The notes under the pieces were generated by a model. The model saw nothing but the letters and a program-made list of their open reading frames with translations. It had not been told where the DNA came from and ran no database searches. A program made the translations under genes and the position numbers. A DNA stretch of 64,000 nt, from contig JACGCM010001929.1 in the NCBI GenBank assembly GCA_014058105.1, positions 538,136-602,135 of the forward strand, read 5' to 3'. The stretch is from Kingdonia uniflora (lineage: Eukaryota > Streptophyta > Magnoliopsida > Ranunculales > Circaeasteraceae). Shown piece after piece: positions 22,158-32,277 of the stretch (position 1 is its first letter; every line of letters begins with the position of its first letter).

Positions 22158-23313
22158 ATGCAGGAAAATAACTTTGGCAGTGATGTTTCTTTGAAGAATC
22201 CAGATAAAATCATCTCCTCTTTTGCAAGGCAACTAAAATAAGCAGAGGATCCCAGCTTGGACTTCAGTTTTAGTGGGTCAAGCCAGAACAATGAAGTTAT
22301 GCTAGAAGATCTGGATGACTTTCCTGATAACGGATTTAAGAATCTAAAAAATACTTTTTAAGATCTAGGGATCTGCATGATGGAACTTGGGCTGCGGTTA
22401 GCACAAGTTTGTGATAGAGCTATTGGTGGGAAAGAATTAGAGTAAAGCATATTAGACTCATGCACAGCAAAAGAGCGCCTTCTACATTATCATTCATCTC
22501 TGGATAATCTGTTCTTGAAAGATTCTGAGAAAACCAAGAGTTCTATCAGGAGAGTAACCAACCTTCCCGTACAACTTTCTATTGGGTTTAGAGAATCGAA
22601 GACTAAAAACATGGAGCAAACATTAGTTTGATGGCTTAAACCGGGATACATGTGAAACTAAAACTAGATTATGCAAGACTTCTCTTTCCAAATTTTGATA
22701 GCAGTGGCATTATGACTATGACATTTTTACTGTTTTGACAACACCAATGTTCATTTCACCTTGTCACGAACCAACGCAGGGATCGAACCATGGCAACTGC
22801 ATGTCATGTGAGAAAGAATGTTCACCCCCTGATGGACACACATACTTACAACTATTTGACCACAACAACAATAGAATCCTTGTAGTGAGATCCCCTCCTA
22901 ACAGTTTTGTTGTTCAAGTGGGGGAATCGGCTGATATCTTATCAACAGGGAAACTACAATCCACTCTTCACTCTGTATGCAGACCGGCAAAACAGGACAA
23001 CTTAAGTAGAGAAACATTTGTTGTTTTTCTACAACCAGCTTGGGACAAAACTTTCTCTATTTCACAACACCTTAAGGAAAAGTTGATATCAAATGAGAAA
23101 TGTTCTAGGGCATGTGATGAGATATGTGTCTCAACCTCTTATGCTATTAGCCTTCACCTTAATGAGAAGGTAATGCTTAGCCTCATAGAAGAAATCAATG
23201 AAATAGTTCCACCTTTATCTTCACTCTTAAAGGATGGGATGGCATTTGCTGAATTCTCACGCGAGATGATGAAGCAGTACTATGGTGGAAATGGTATGCA
23301 ATTGAAGAGATGA
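22158..23313 (+). pseudogene. 2-oxoglutarate/Fe(II) oxygenase gene copy inside CACTA
   Basis: The N-terminal part (22158-22640) includes DLGICMMELGLRLAQVCDRA and ILDSCTAKERLLHYHSSLDN, with in-frame stops. After a break near 22710 the frame opens for 192 codons with TTPMFISPCHEPTQGS, PDGHTYLQLFD, VVQVGESADILSTGKL, TLHSVCRPAKQDNLSRETFV and VFLQPAWDKTFSIS. The natural-looking end KQYYGGNGMQLKR is at 23313. This is the isopenicillin-N-synthase-like double-stranded beta helix of a plant family of unknown substrate. Iron ligands are visible as the His-x-Asp pair near 22705 (frame-shifted) and the His in STLHSV. No intron is evident, so the source was an intronless gene or a cDNA. Confidence 0.75.
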
Positions 23314-23439
23314 GATTCATATATTTTAAATGTAAGACTGTAATCAAGGAGGTAAATTCTAAAGATCCCAGTCTATACATTTATTTACACAAATCAGAAA
23401 TTCAAATTGGTTAAAAAAGATGGTTTGCTAGGACTCATA

Positions 23440-23930
23440 TATATGAAAGGAAATGGATTTCAATTGCTGATGGTTCTTATGCTAACTCCAAAGCACAGTT
23501 AGACATATTATTCAAAAGGTCCAGGAAAAACCATGTATTATAGCCTATATAGCCCACTAGTAGAAGCAGAAGATATTGTGGTTAATGAGTATATGGTTAT
23601 TTTATTTAGGATGAAATTGATAAAGAAACATAATATTACCAGCTTGGATATCATTTCTGATTCACTATATGCCATTAATATACTTACAAATAGAATCATG
23701 CTCCTTAAAATAAATTCATATAGCTAGAAAGATCTTATCCATAGCTGAATCGTTTGAGAAGACCATGTTTTCATGCACTTGAAATGAGGGGAACAGAGAC
23801 CGCATATTATTTTGCCCCTAAGCATGTTGAAAACAACTTTTTTACTAATTTTCCTTCTTTATTTCACGGTGATTTCCTAAATATTATTGAGAGAGATGCT
23901 AAGGGTTGCAAATATCCTAGGATGTAACAG
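23440..23930 (+). pseudogene. LINE-type RNase H remnant
   Basis: The frame at 23533-23727 contains VEAEDIVVNEYMVILFRMKL and KHNITSLDIISDSLYAINIL, the pattern of the RNase H domain at the end of plant LINE ORF2 ('..H.I..L.I.SDS...I..'). Downstream fragments continue it in other frames. It probably belongs to the same LINE as 20650-21360, with the oxygenase copy lying between the two parts. Confidence 0.6.
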
Positions 23931-24231
23931 CTTTTCAGCTTAATAAATAGGTAGAGGCATGCCTAACCCCAGCTTTTTTGATTTGGAAATACCAGAGTAT
24001 ACTGCAAGGTCCTATCATGATGTTTCTATTCTCCTTTGTGATTTACTATACTTCATCTCTTCTAGCTGATTGTTATAAAATAGGAGATCCTGTTTTTGGG
24101 AAAAGAAACTACACTTATATGGATGCTGTTAGATCCAACCTTGGTAAATATTTCACGTTTTTATATTTTTCTAAGAAAAAGTACAATATGGGGGTGTGAT
24201 AAAAGTTCTAAAGTTTTTTGTGTTGTGATTT

Positions 24232-24614
24232 GTATTAATGAGATATATAAGCTAGATGCAATAGAATCCATAGTTAAATTGGCAATGAAAATAAACAAGT
24301 ACTTCAAAGCTTTAATTCAAATCTCTATATCCTGAAAAAATAAATAGAAGAAAACAATACGATTAATACATACATATAGAATACTACAATCATTTTAAAA
24401 GAACACAATGAACAAAAGCACAAAATTCAAAAGATCTCAAAGACTACATATCATTACTCTAAATCACACCCCTGTATCAAATCCAGAACTATACAAAATT
24501 GGAGATTCATACAAAAAATCCAACTGGGCAATGCCCCCTTTTTGTCAAATCACAAACAAATTGGCTTCCTTAAAGAAAAAAAACTGTCAAAATTGTAAAT
24601 GTTGAAATTTTGAT
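24232..24614 (+). repeat. Right copy of 390-bp direct repeat in CACTA
   Basis: Partner of 19994-20389. Both contain ATAGAATCCATAGTTAAATT and TCAAAGACTACATATCATTA. The ends lack a TG..CA structure or any primer site, so these are not LTRs. Confidence 0.85.
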
Positions 24615-25298
24615 GCGATAAAAACCGAATCAAACAAATATAGTATAATGAGTAAGACTATTAGTTATAAGTATCACTAGCTCTTGCTCTGCGATTTCAA
24701 TGGAGGAAGTCGAGGCGAAGAAGTCGAAGAAGATAACAACTACTAGTAGTCGTAATTGGAACCATGACAACAACCTATAATTAAAAACCATAAGTGCATA
24801 CCCTAAACTCCTAATTTTATAAAATAAGTTGAATTGGAACCCGACTTTATCAAATATAAATTCGATTGACGCTAAAAGAAGAAGACAAAAAGGTAGGGGG
24901 AGATACCTTTGATTGCAGAGGAGTACGAGAACCACCAACGAGACTAAAGTCACATAAAGAGATGCCATAAAATATATAAAATCTTGGGAAAAGGAGGATT
25001 TGGAGAGAAACGTGGGGGAACAGGAGGTTATCCATAACAGATTTGCTCTTGAATTGTGGGAGAGAAGAGATTTTTGGGGGGAAATTTTTGAGAAAGAGAG
25101 GGAAGCTTTTGGCGGGGGAATTTGGGGGAGAGACGTGAAAAACATGAAAGTATTTCGGGCTACTAATTTTAATAGAACATTAGCGCAACAGACTTGGAGA
25201 TATGGCAATGGATTTGGACTGTTGCAAACGTGCGACAGACATAGTTTGTTCCCAAAAGCTATATATGCGTGTTACCAAAGGCCCTTTTTTTAGTAGTG
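24615..25298. other. Right terminal region of CACTA
   Basis: A long frame lies on - (24630-25208, 192 codons) and another on + (25000-25293), both overlapping the subterminal repeats. The - frame contains MASLYVTLVSLVVLVLLCNQ followed by a possible donor. In autonomous CACTA elements the promoter and first exon lie at one end, so this may be a leader region. No protein family recognised. The last bases, on -, are CACTACTAAAAAAAGGG. Confidence 0.4.
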
Positions 25299-25301
25299 TC
25301 T

Positions 25302-25880
25302 TCTTTGTTACTGGGGAGGATGTTGGACTTGAGATATGCATATAATGGTCTTCTCCAGTCTTCAAGATCGTCGTCTTCAGCAATGGTGATCTGGAGTGTT
25401 GATAGTATATCGAGGCTGGAATGCTCGATGATTTCAATTTCTAAAGATCTTTTTTCACTGTCTCCCAGCATTACGGCGATGTAAGCTAAAACATCGGCAT
25501 GATGATTTTCTTGTTGGGGTAAGTAAGAAATTGTTGCATGTTTGAATCTTTGCATCTTTTCTCTGACCAGAACTGCATAATCAACCATTTTTCCTACTGT
25601 TTTGTAAGTTTTGTTGTAATGATTTGCCACGAGCAAAGAGTCGATGTAGACTGCTAATTCTTTTGCTCCGAGAGCAAGTGCGAGATTGAGACCATGTAAA
25701 ATTTCTTCATATTCGGCCTCATTGTTGGCGGCATAAAAGTTTAGTTTAATAGCTTTTTCGATTCGATAATTAGAAGGCGTGACGCGGACGATGCCAATCC
25801 CTGATCCTTGTGGTCCTGCTAATTCGTCTGTAAAAAGTTACCAACCAGAGCTTTTTTATGTTGCCGTACACCTTTTTTTA
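25302..25880 (-). pseudogene. RNase H domain of element A pol
   Basis: On -: LFTDELAGPQGSGIGIV (first Asp), AANNEAEYEEILHGL (Glu), AVYIDSLLVANHY (second Asp) and PQQENHHADVLAYIA (last Asp). All four acidic ligands of the RNase H fold are in place. The frame then runs into DDLEDWRRPLYAYL, the linker before integrase, and is cut by the CACTA insertion at 25302. Compared with C, the connection between RT and RNase H is shortened by a deletion near 25880. Otherwise this 125-codon tail (25259-25636) is open. Confidence 0.8.
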
Positions 25881-25889
25881 GCTGGCATA

Positions 25890-26341
25890 AGTGTTTTGCT
25901 GATGAAATAGATTGGTTTTTCCACTCTATCATCTTCTCAAATAAGGACGGAACTGATCGAGTCTTCGGTTGTGAATAAGTACATTGTAAGAGATTCACCA
26001 TCAATTGGAGTACTCATTATAGGAGGATGCCCCAAGTATCGTTTAAGATCTTGGAAAGCCATCACACAGTCAGGAGTCCAAATAACTTGCTTTTTTTATT
26101 TATTCGAAAGAAGAGTGGGGTTTCTACGAAGAAGAAGGTAAATGAGTTTGCATCGATCAAATGACTTTGAGATGAATCTGTGAAGAGCAACGATTTTACC
26201 TACGAATTTTTGAATGTCTTTTTTTATTCGAGGGGATGGCATTGCCATGACTACTTTGATTTGTGAGGGATCAATTTCTATTCCTCTTTTGCTGACCAGA
26301 TGTCTCAGGAATTTGCCAGATGCAACTCTGAATTGACATTT
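25890..26341 (-). pseudogene. RT thumb/connection part of element A pol
   Basis: Fragments on - in order: FRVASGKFLRHLVSKRGIEI, DPSQIKVVMAMPSPRIKKDI, KFVGKIVALHRFISKS, VIWTPDCVMAFQDLKRYL and PIYFISKTLMPAKKR. This is the standard run of a Ty3/gypsy RT after the YIDD box ('FLG..VS..GI..DP.K..AI..M..P...KE'). One stop (KSNK*KKQ) and later frame breaks. Confidence 0.75.
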
Positions 26342-26962
26342 TTATAAGTTAAGTTTCATTTGGTTCTTGCGAAGGATATCAAATATAGTTTGGAGGTTAC
26401 TGGAGTGGTCCTCTCGTTTAAAGATTTTGCAAATCATATCATCGATGTATACTACCATAATTGTGTCGAGATGATCTTTGAACAATTTAGTCACAAGTCT
26501 TTGGTAAGTAGCGCCTGTATTTTTTAAATCGAAAGGCATGACCGTGTAACAGTAGAGACCTCTGTCGGTGACGAATGTTGTTTCTCGAGAATGGATTACA
26601 GATGAGTTTTTTATCTTATCTTTCTTTAATCGCTCAAGTTCGATGTAGTTATTAACCACATCAATCAACTCAATGACTGTACGCGGCTTGTGTAGAGTAA
26701 GTTCTTCTCGAACTTTTGAGTCAATATACAGGGTAGAGGTGAATGCTGGAATGACGATCTTAGGGTCTGAGTTCCCTATTTTCCTTGTTTCCTGCAGTAA
26801 GCGTTTATAAAAAATTTCCAGGGTCTCATTCATACCTTGCTTGAAATAAAACAAGGAGTCGACAGTGATCTCTCGCTCTCTGGCATGAGCGTAATTAGAT
26901 TTAAAAGATGCTGCAACTGGTTGAACGTGGTGATGGAGGCCTCTTGGATAGTATGAAACCAA
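26342..26962 (-). CDS. In-frame gag-RT chimera created by deletion in element A
   Basis: An open frame of 206 codons whose first two thirds are gag (YFKQGMNETLEIFYKRLLQE, IVIPAFTSTLY, KPRTVIELIDVVNNYIE). After about IKNSSVIHSRE (near 26590) it passes without interruption into the RT palm: TTFVTDRGLYCYTVMPF, NTGATYQRLVTKLFKDHL and an intact VVYIDDM catalytic box. The C-terminal gag, the protease and the RT fingers that lie between these in B and C are missing. A deletion therefore joined the two domains in frame. Whether the fused ORF was ever expressed cannot be told. Confidence 0.75.
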   Translation of the reverse strand: MVSYYPRGLHHHVQPVAASFKSNYAHAREREITVDSLFYFKQGMNETLEIFYKRLLQETRKIGNSDPKIVIPAFTSTLYIDSKVREELTLHKPRTVIELIDVVNNYIELERLKKDKIKNSSVIHSRETTFVTDRGLYCYTVMPFDLKNTGATYQRLVTKLFKDHLDTIMVVYIDDMICKIFKREDHSSNLQTIFDILRKNQMKLNL

Positions 26963-27129
26963 TGGAGCGGTTCTTCCTTCAGGCTCATGTTGAATAGCTT
27001 ACATAGCATGTGGTCAAGTTTAGAATATAATTCCACTGCAGCTTTGAAATGTTGAACATGTATAAGTGGATCAGTCAGGCCTGCATATTGAATAAATTTG
27101 GGCATATGGAAATTGTCCGGAATGGGCAT
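26830..27129 (-). pseudogene. gag capsid-like region of element A
   Basis: Frame with PIPDNFHMPKFIQYAGLTDP and HVQHFKAAVELYSKL (the 'F..P....Y.G..DP..H...F' start of retrotransposon gag), then FNMSLKEEPLHWFHTIQEAS ('A..WF..L..GSI.....L'). It overlaps the chimeric frame in another phase, so one frameshift separates the two gag parts. Upstream leader sequence runs to the primer-binding site near 27858. Confidence 0.75.
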
Positions 27130-27839
27130 AACTTCGAGATGAGGGGAGATGAGGTTTGTCTTGATTCTATCAAGTACGGACCTTTGGCCTGGAATGTCAT
27201 AATTTATGGTCTGGATCCTGTTGTTGAGGTCGTCGGTGGCAAATTCTTGTGGGGGAAATGGTAAAGCTGCAATCTGAGGAACAAGATCTCTCTGTCCTTC
27301 TGGTCCTAATCGATCCTTGATCGGCCTTCTTTCAGGCAGGGGAGTTGGATATTGAGTGCATCGACTTCCTTAAGTTGTCGATGCTGAGGATGCTAAACCA
27401 AAATGTCGAGAGGCTTTGTTTGGGTTCCCGGATCTCGATTGAGAAATACGGAGCTCGTCTTCCCTTGGTGGATTGTCACGTTAAATTGCTCTTGATCTAT
27501 GCTAGTTTCGAGCGAGTGGACGAGACGTTTGTCGACCGGTAAGCCAATCTTGCATTCATTTCTGTCGTTCCATTTCTTTCTGATGTGTTTGGCTCTGTTG
27601 ATCTAAGGCTTTCCACCATTCATCTCTTTCTATTTGAAGAACTTGAGTGTGGACACGCTGATCTTCCATTCTTTGAGCTTTTTATGCGGCCATCTATTGT
27701 TGAAGCTCGAGTACGGTACCGTGAAGATTAATAGTTCTTGGCATTTCCTAATCTCTGACGGTACTGGAATTGCTTCTTAGGTTCATGTTTGTCATTGGAC
27801 GGTGTTTAGATCAGTGACGGTAAAAAAAAGTGTGGTAAT

Positions 27840-27858
27840 TCCTACAGACGGCGCCAAT
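27840..27858 (-). promoter_or_regulatory. Primer-binding site of element A
   Basis: On -, directly after the 5' LTR: ATTGGCGCCGTCTGTAGGA. TGGCGCCGTCTGT is the usual primer-binding site start of plant Tat-type elements and pairs with a tRNA 3' end. B (36604) and C (51432) have versions of it at the same place. Confidence 0.8.
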
Positions 27859-28339
27859 TGTAGTGGCGTGCTTTTTGGAAGGAGAATCTTTGCCAATACT
27901 TATTCGTAAAGAGAAGGCAATAAGCTAGATAAAACAAGATTTTATGAGAAAAAATTAGTAAAGGTTGAGAAAAACCACGACCTCGAGGAAGATTTTTATG
28001 TAAAATCGAGTAAGATGCTAGTTATTACATGTTTTGAGTGATGTTGGGTTTAGGAAGTATGAATAGTAAAAGATTGCAGTCATGTAGTATCTATTCTCTG
28101 TCTGTATTTATAGTCATACAGACAGTTTTACAAAAAGAAAGAAATAGTCTCCTATTCTGGGGGAGTGGGCAAACTTTGCGGATCTCTAACAGTTCTTTAT
28201 TTACCAGGCTTCAACGGCTACTTTAGGCAAGTCGAGGACTTATAAAAACTTCTAGAATGATGGCCTTCGATCAAGTACGGCTGTCATCGAGTACACTCTG
28301 CTGCTTACTCTTGTCGAATCTAGGGAATATACTACTATA
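27859..28339 (-). repeat. 5' LTR of element A
   Basis: 481 bp, partner of 6848-7328. The outer end has decayed from ...TACA to ...TATA. The target duplication TAACT follows at 28340-28344. The TATA box on - is the complement of 28105-28112. Confidence 0.9.
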
Positions 28340-28344
28340 TAACT

Positions 28345-29471
28345 GTTTCTCTCCTCTATCGACATACTCTAAATCTTCGCTCCCCGTTCATTCTTCCATA
28401 AAATAGTTACATTTCTATCTTAGATTTTGGTAAATTTAGAGAGGTCTTTCAAGTGCTCGTTTGAGCTAATGATTTCAGTGAATTATTTATTGGGACCTCA
28501 CTTTTTGATTTGGTCTGACATAAATACCATTTTCTAATGTAAAACCAAGTGACTTCTTTCTCTTCCTAGAAAGTTTTCTCTATCCTCTTATTGGGCTTCC
28601 TCTTTTATGGTGGCTCAATTATAGAATCAATAATGCTCAATACATTTTGGGTTAAATGGGAATCTATAGAGAGAATTTTTTAATTGTAAATCTCTGCAAC
28701 ATAGGGAAGAACTTATGAATCTAATTTTCTGCCATGTGTTGTGTTAATGGATTTATGGTTATTCCTCTAATAAGGACTTCCCTATTTCCAATGGAAAACC
28801 CAAACTCTTTAATGGCATACTTTTCTCCATATCCATCAATTTTTCTTGTTATTTCATTTAATTTGTTCGTGCAAGAGCACGATCAGCCATAATTACTCAA
28901 AATTGGAAGCTCTAGTTTCACTAAAAGTCAAATTCCCTGGATAATAAGAAGATAAAGAGAGAAAATTTTGAATCGAAAGGGTACTAGGAATTGTGAAATT
29001 ATGTTTGATGGTTGATATGAAAGAGTGTGAATTGCCATTGCACATGTTAACAATTTGACGGTTAGTATCACCAACATCATCGTTGTCAAACCGACCCACC
29101 ATCTCCTTCGATTGATTTCCCACCGACCCTAGTTCTCGAGCTATGACCATCATCAATACTATCATCATCATCATCATCAAGCGATTAAGCTTCTATTTTT
29201 ACCGTCTCATAAGATACCTCAACTAGCTACACCGCTCAACCTCATCGTTGCAACTCGAGTCATCGACTTGTATGCAATACTCACCGCCTGAGCTCACCGA
29301 GATGACATATTTTGATATGAGAGAGATCTCAAATCATCAATTAAGTTGGTTTATATTTGATTAACCAATATAGATCCCACCATTAGAAAGTACCTCACAG
29401 GAGAATGGAGAAATATTTAAAGAGTTATGTATTAAAAACTTTTTTTTTGTAAATAATTAAATTAAAACTCG
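28345..29471. other. Unassigned sequence between element A and the PIF/Harbinger element
   Basis: The pre-insertion neighbour of 6053-6847 once element A is removed. No gene recognised. A Met-rich - frame at 28893-29180 only reflects an ATC trinucleotide run (about 29150-29180). Confidence 0.45.
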
Positions 29472-29611
29472 TTAGAGCATCTCTAGCAACAAGTGCGACT
29501 TTGGGTGTGGGCTCTGAAAAGGGGCCCATAAAAAACACAACCCACACCCATCCTCTCCCAGTAGTGAGTTTGAGTTTGTGACGTGTAATATTTTTATAAT
29601 TTGGAAGATTT

Positions 29612-29661
29612 CAAAACACCGCGCAGTGTTCATTTTACCGCGCGGGGTTCCAAACACCGCC
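29612..29661. repeat. GC-rich palindromic motif, copy 1 (upstream of PMD gene)
   Basis: Contains GCGCAGTGTTC at 29621 and TTTTACCGCG ending at 29642. The 22 bases 29621-29642 match 32303-32324 at 20 positions. It ends about 145-165 bases before the PMD gene's ATG and also lies in the left subterminal region. Confidence 0.8.
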
Positions 29662-29806
29662 GCTTCAACTGTTTGTTAATTTTGCAACCCAACTCGATTA
29701 TTCTCCACATTTTACTTCTTGCTCTCTCTCAAAATCGAAGGTAAAAAATTGTGATTCCAACAAAATTAGAATACATATACCAGAGGGAGACCCACACCCC
29801 AACACT

Positions 29807-31924
29807 ATGCCTGGGTTTAGAGTGACAAGAGATCCAGAGTTTTCTGTAACTCGCTCGAGGTCCGAAAGGAAGAAAAAGCTAGTGGAATTTGAAGATGTCC
29901 AACAAACCCAATCTATACCAAATTCAGCCCAAGAAAACTTCCCGCAGAGGTGTATTACCCAACACCCAGACTGCGTTAGTCATATCTATTACACGGAAAA
30001 TGAACTCACGGTAAGTTTTAGTGTAATAGTGAATTTTTTATTTCCATAAATCAAGTGTTTGAAAAAATGCCTCAATAAATAAAATTGGGATTCGATGCGT
30101 GTGCACGACACATTCACTACGGTGATCAAAGTGTGGAAGGAGATTTCCACAATTCTACCTGTAAGGGATATCGTGGTGAATATATTCGGGCAGTTTATTG
30201 ATATACGCTTGGGCAATTCTTGTAATCGGTTAATTCATGCACTTACAGAGCGTTGGTGGCCGGCCACGCACACATTTCTATTCCCATATGCGGAGATAGG
30301 GGTCACGCCATTTGATTTCATAATGCTGACATCATTGTCTATCGGCTGATATTCGACACAGGTGCAGTATGATGACTCATAGAGTGTATTATCCAATGGG
30401 AGGTAATTGCTTCCCAATATTGATTCCAGCCATATAAAGATTGGGAACATCAACATTTTACATTTGAGGACGTACTTGACCATCGCAGCTGGTCGGGAGG
30501 ATGATATTACTATTTCTCGCACTTTTATCCTCTTCATGATGGGACATTTGTGGTTCCAAATGACCAACGACACCGTCCCGCTTGAATATCTTGCGGTTGT
30601 GGCCGATTTGAACTCGGCTGCCCAATATGACTGAGGTTCTGTTATTTTTGCTTCCCTGTACCATGGTTTAGATACCGCAGTCACGACCGAGGGTGCCCTC
30701 ACTGGATTTGCCCAACTTCTGACGGTACACTAATACTTTTTCTTTTTACAAATCAAATATCTTCCAATAAACGTCTTAAATTTAATTTCTAATTATTTTT
30801 TATGTTGTTCTAAAATGCAGTATTGATTCTACGAGTATTGTGGGGTTGGTCAGCCTATTATCAAGGAAGATGTTAAGTTCTAAGCCTATCTACATCTCAG
30901 AGCATGGGAAAGGAGGAACTGGAGGAAAACAAATGACCAAACAACCAATCTATTTATTCTAGGCAGATACCATATTAACCACCGCACTATTGAGACGATC
31001 ACCTGGGAACCTTGGTTAGATTTTGCATTGTCTGAGATAGAAGACGTACTGACTGCAAAACTCCTATCCTATAAGAGGATACCACTTCAAGTGCCAAATG
31101 GAAACTACGAATATTACTTGGGGAATAGATGTTGGAAGCCGTTGGGTGGCGAGGCGCATATTCCTTTGGATCTTCCGCTTAGTATGTCGCCACATATTAG
31201 TCCAGCGGATTTACAAGAGATGAGACAGGCCAGGTTCCTTGACTGTGAGCAATTTGTGATAGGGGAGGAGTGAGAAACTTATGCCTCATACTGAGCTGAA
31301 CAAATATTGGAGGTAGGCCATCTGTTGACAGATTCCTAGAGGATGAGGATTATAGATCTGTTCGGACCCACTGTACTTAGAGCTGGTATTATACCCATGG
31401 TGGTTACGTCAGCGTCAGTTCATAGCATGTCCCAGGACTTCAGTTTTCCTGGCGAGACGAAGGGGCCAGACCTGGGGTGGTACATGGAGTGGATAGGAAG
31501 GCGTGAGATGCTCCCCATTCCCCGCTTGAGGGACCCGCCACCCATGTCTTCCTTCTACGACGCAAATGAGCTGCGGCACCTGACTCATGGTATACAGCGA
31601 CTCGCCCTTGCAGAGTCTGCGCGGGATGCACAGAAGCTTCAGGAGTTAACTAATGAGGTAGCTACTTTGAAGAGATACTTGGACAGTGTAGATGGCCAGT
31701 TATATGCGCATGTAAGTAATTTCTTTATTTAATTATTTTTTTATTAATGTCATATCTATTTTGTCAAAATATTTATAAATTTTCGTCGACATGTTCAGGA
31801 CCTTCATCTGAGGAGGGGGCGTGATGTACGGGTGGTACCGTTACCCGCTAGAGGTGGCGCGGGGACGAGGCAGCGTGGATATGGTCTGCGAACCAGGGGA
31901 GGCGGTACTATCCGCAGGGGGTAG
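29807..31924 (+). pseudogene. Plant mobile domain (PMD) gene carried by the Harbinger element
   Basis: Exon 1 (29807-30010, MPGFRVTRDPEFSV, donor GTAAGT). PMD core in about 30094-30724: LIHALTERWWPATHTFLFPY, EIGVTPFDFIMLTSLSIG, and later PLEYLAVVADLNSAAQYD plus GSVIFASLYHGLDTAV, the PF10536 layout. Intron 30725-30820. Exon 3 (30821-31711) continues with FYEYCGVGQP, RYHINHRTIETITWEPWLDF and a coiled stretch near 31590-31700. Intron 31712-31798. The last exon (31799-31924) gives an Arg/Gly-rich tail ending RGGGTIRRG. PMD proteins of plants include silencing and root-patterning factors, and many lie in transposons. Stops occur mostly where relatives have Trp (e.g. YD*GS, Y*FYEY). Confidence 0.75.
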
Positions 31925-32277
31925 GTTACTAGAGATGATTCTGAGTAGATATATGTGTTTTTGATGTTTTTGTAGACGATGTAAAAGCTCAGCTATAACT
32001 ACTAGTACTTTATTTTTTGTAATCCCATGATGTAGTTTAGCTAAAATGGTTGACGAATTTTTTTGGTTATCTAATGTTCATTAGCCATGATTATCTAATG
32101 TTGGAATTGACTGAAGATTTTTGGTTTTTGGGAGAGTTTTTTTAATGTCTATTCGAACAGACTATTTGTATGTTTGAATAAATTTGCACAATTTTGCACT
32201 AAATTGTTTTATTCGAATAGACTTAGGGTCTATTCGTATAGATTTTTCACTAAGGTATTTTAATCCATTGGAAATTT

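Larger units (their letters stand above)
14652..25298. mobile_element. CACTA (En/Spm) transposon, 10.6 kb, inserted in pol of element A
   Basis: Left end CACTACCAAAAAAATGG; right end on - CACTACTAAAAAAAGGG. The 3-bp target duplication is TCT (14649-14651 and 25299-25301), exact for CACTA. Subterminal regions on both sides repeat short motifs such as TCCGTTGC and GCAACAGAC. The flanking pol (RNase H at right, integrase at left) becomes continuous when the element is removed. Only a scrap resembling a CACTA-associated gene survives (19216-19482 on -), and no TNP2-type transposase was found, so it is non-autonomous now. It carries cargo: a UBX-domain gene copy, a 2OG oxygenase copy and LINE pieces. 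Confidence 0.9.
6848..28339 (-). mobile_element. Element A: complete but decayed Tat-type Ty3/gypsy retrotransposon
   Basis: Two 481-bp LTRs (6848-7328 and 27859-28339) flank it, with the perfect 5-bp target duplication TAACT at 6843-6847 and 28340-28344. Reading on -: 5' LTR, primer-binding site (27840-27858), gag, RT, RNase H, integrase (ending 13508), 60-bp tandem repeats (12958-13455), two genes on the opposite strand (8426-12337), polypurine tract (7329-7340), 3' LTR. A CACTA element with its TCT duplication (10,650 bp) interrupts pol, so the element's own length is about 10.84 kb. A hand count gives about 53 differences between the LTRs (about 11%), meaning an old insertion. Protease and the start of RT are deleted, so it cannot be autonomous. 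Confidence 0.9.

Noticed and set aside
19994..24614. 390-bp direct repeats as LTRs of another retrotransposon
   Set aside because: No TG..CA ends, no primer-binding site or polypurine tract, and no target duplication. The sequence between is LINE and oxygenase.
24630..25208. 192-codon - strand ORF near the right CACTA end as a gene
   Set aside because: It overlaps subterminal repeats, has no family pattern and is opposed by another long frame on +. Noted only as a possible leader.
26342..26962. Endogenous pararetrovirus (YIDD-type RT in a plant genome)
   Set aside because: LTRs, integrase after RNase H and 5-bp target duplications identify Ty3/gypsy elements. No movement-protein or coat-protein signature was seen.
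28893..29180. 95-codon Met-rich - strand ORF
   Set aside because: The start is a translated ATC microsatellite and the rest has no domain.
29475..32277. PMD part as a separate MULE-type transposon
   Set aside because: No inverted repeats or 8-11 bp target duplication around it were found. The left end pairs with the right end at 35884 and shares the TTA duplication. It remains the main alternative to test.
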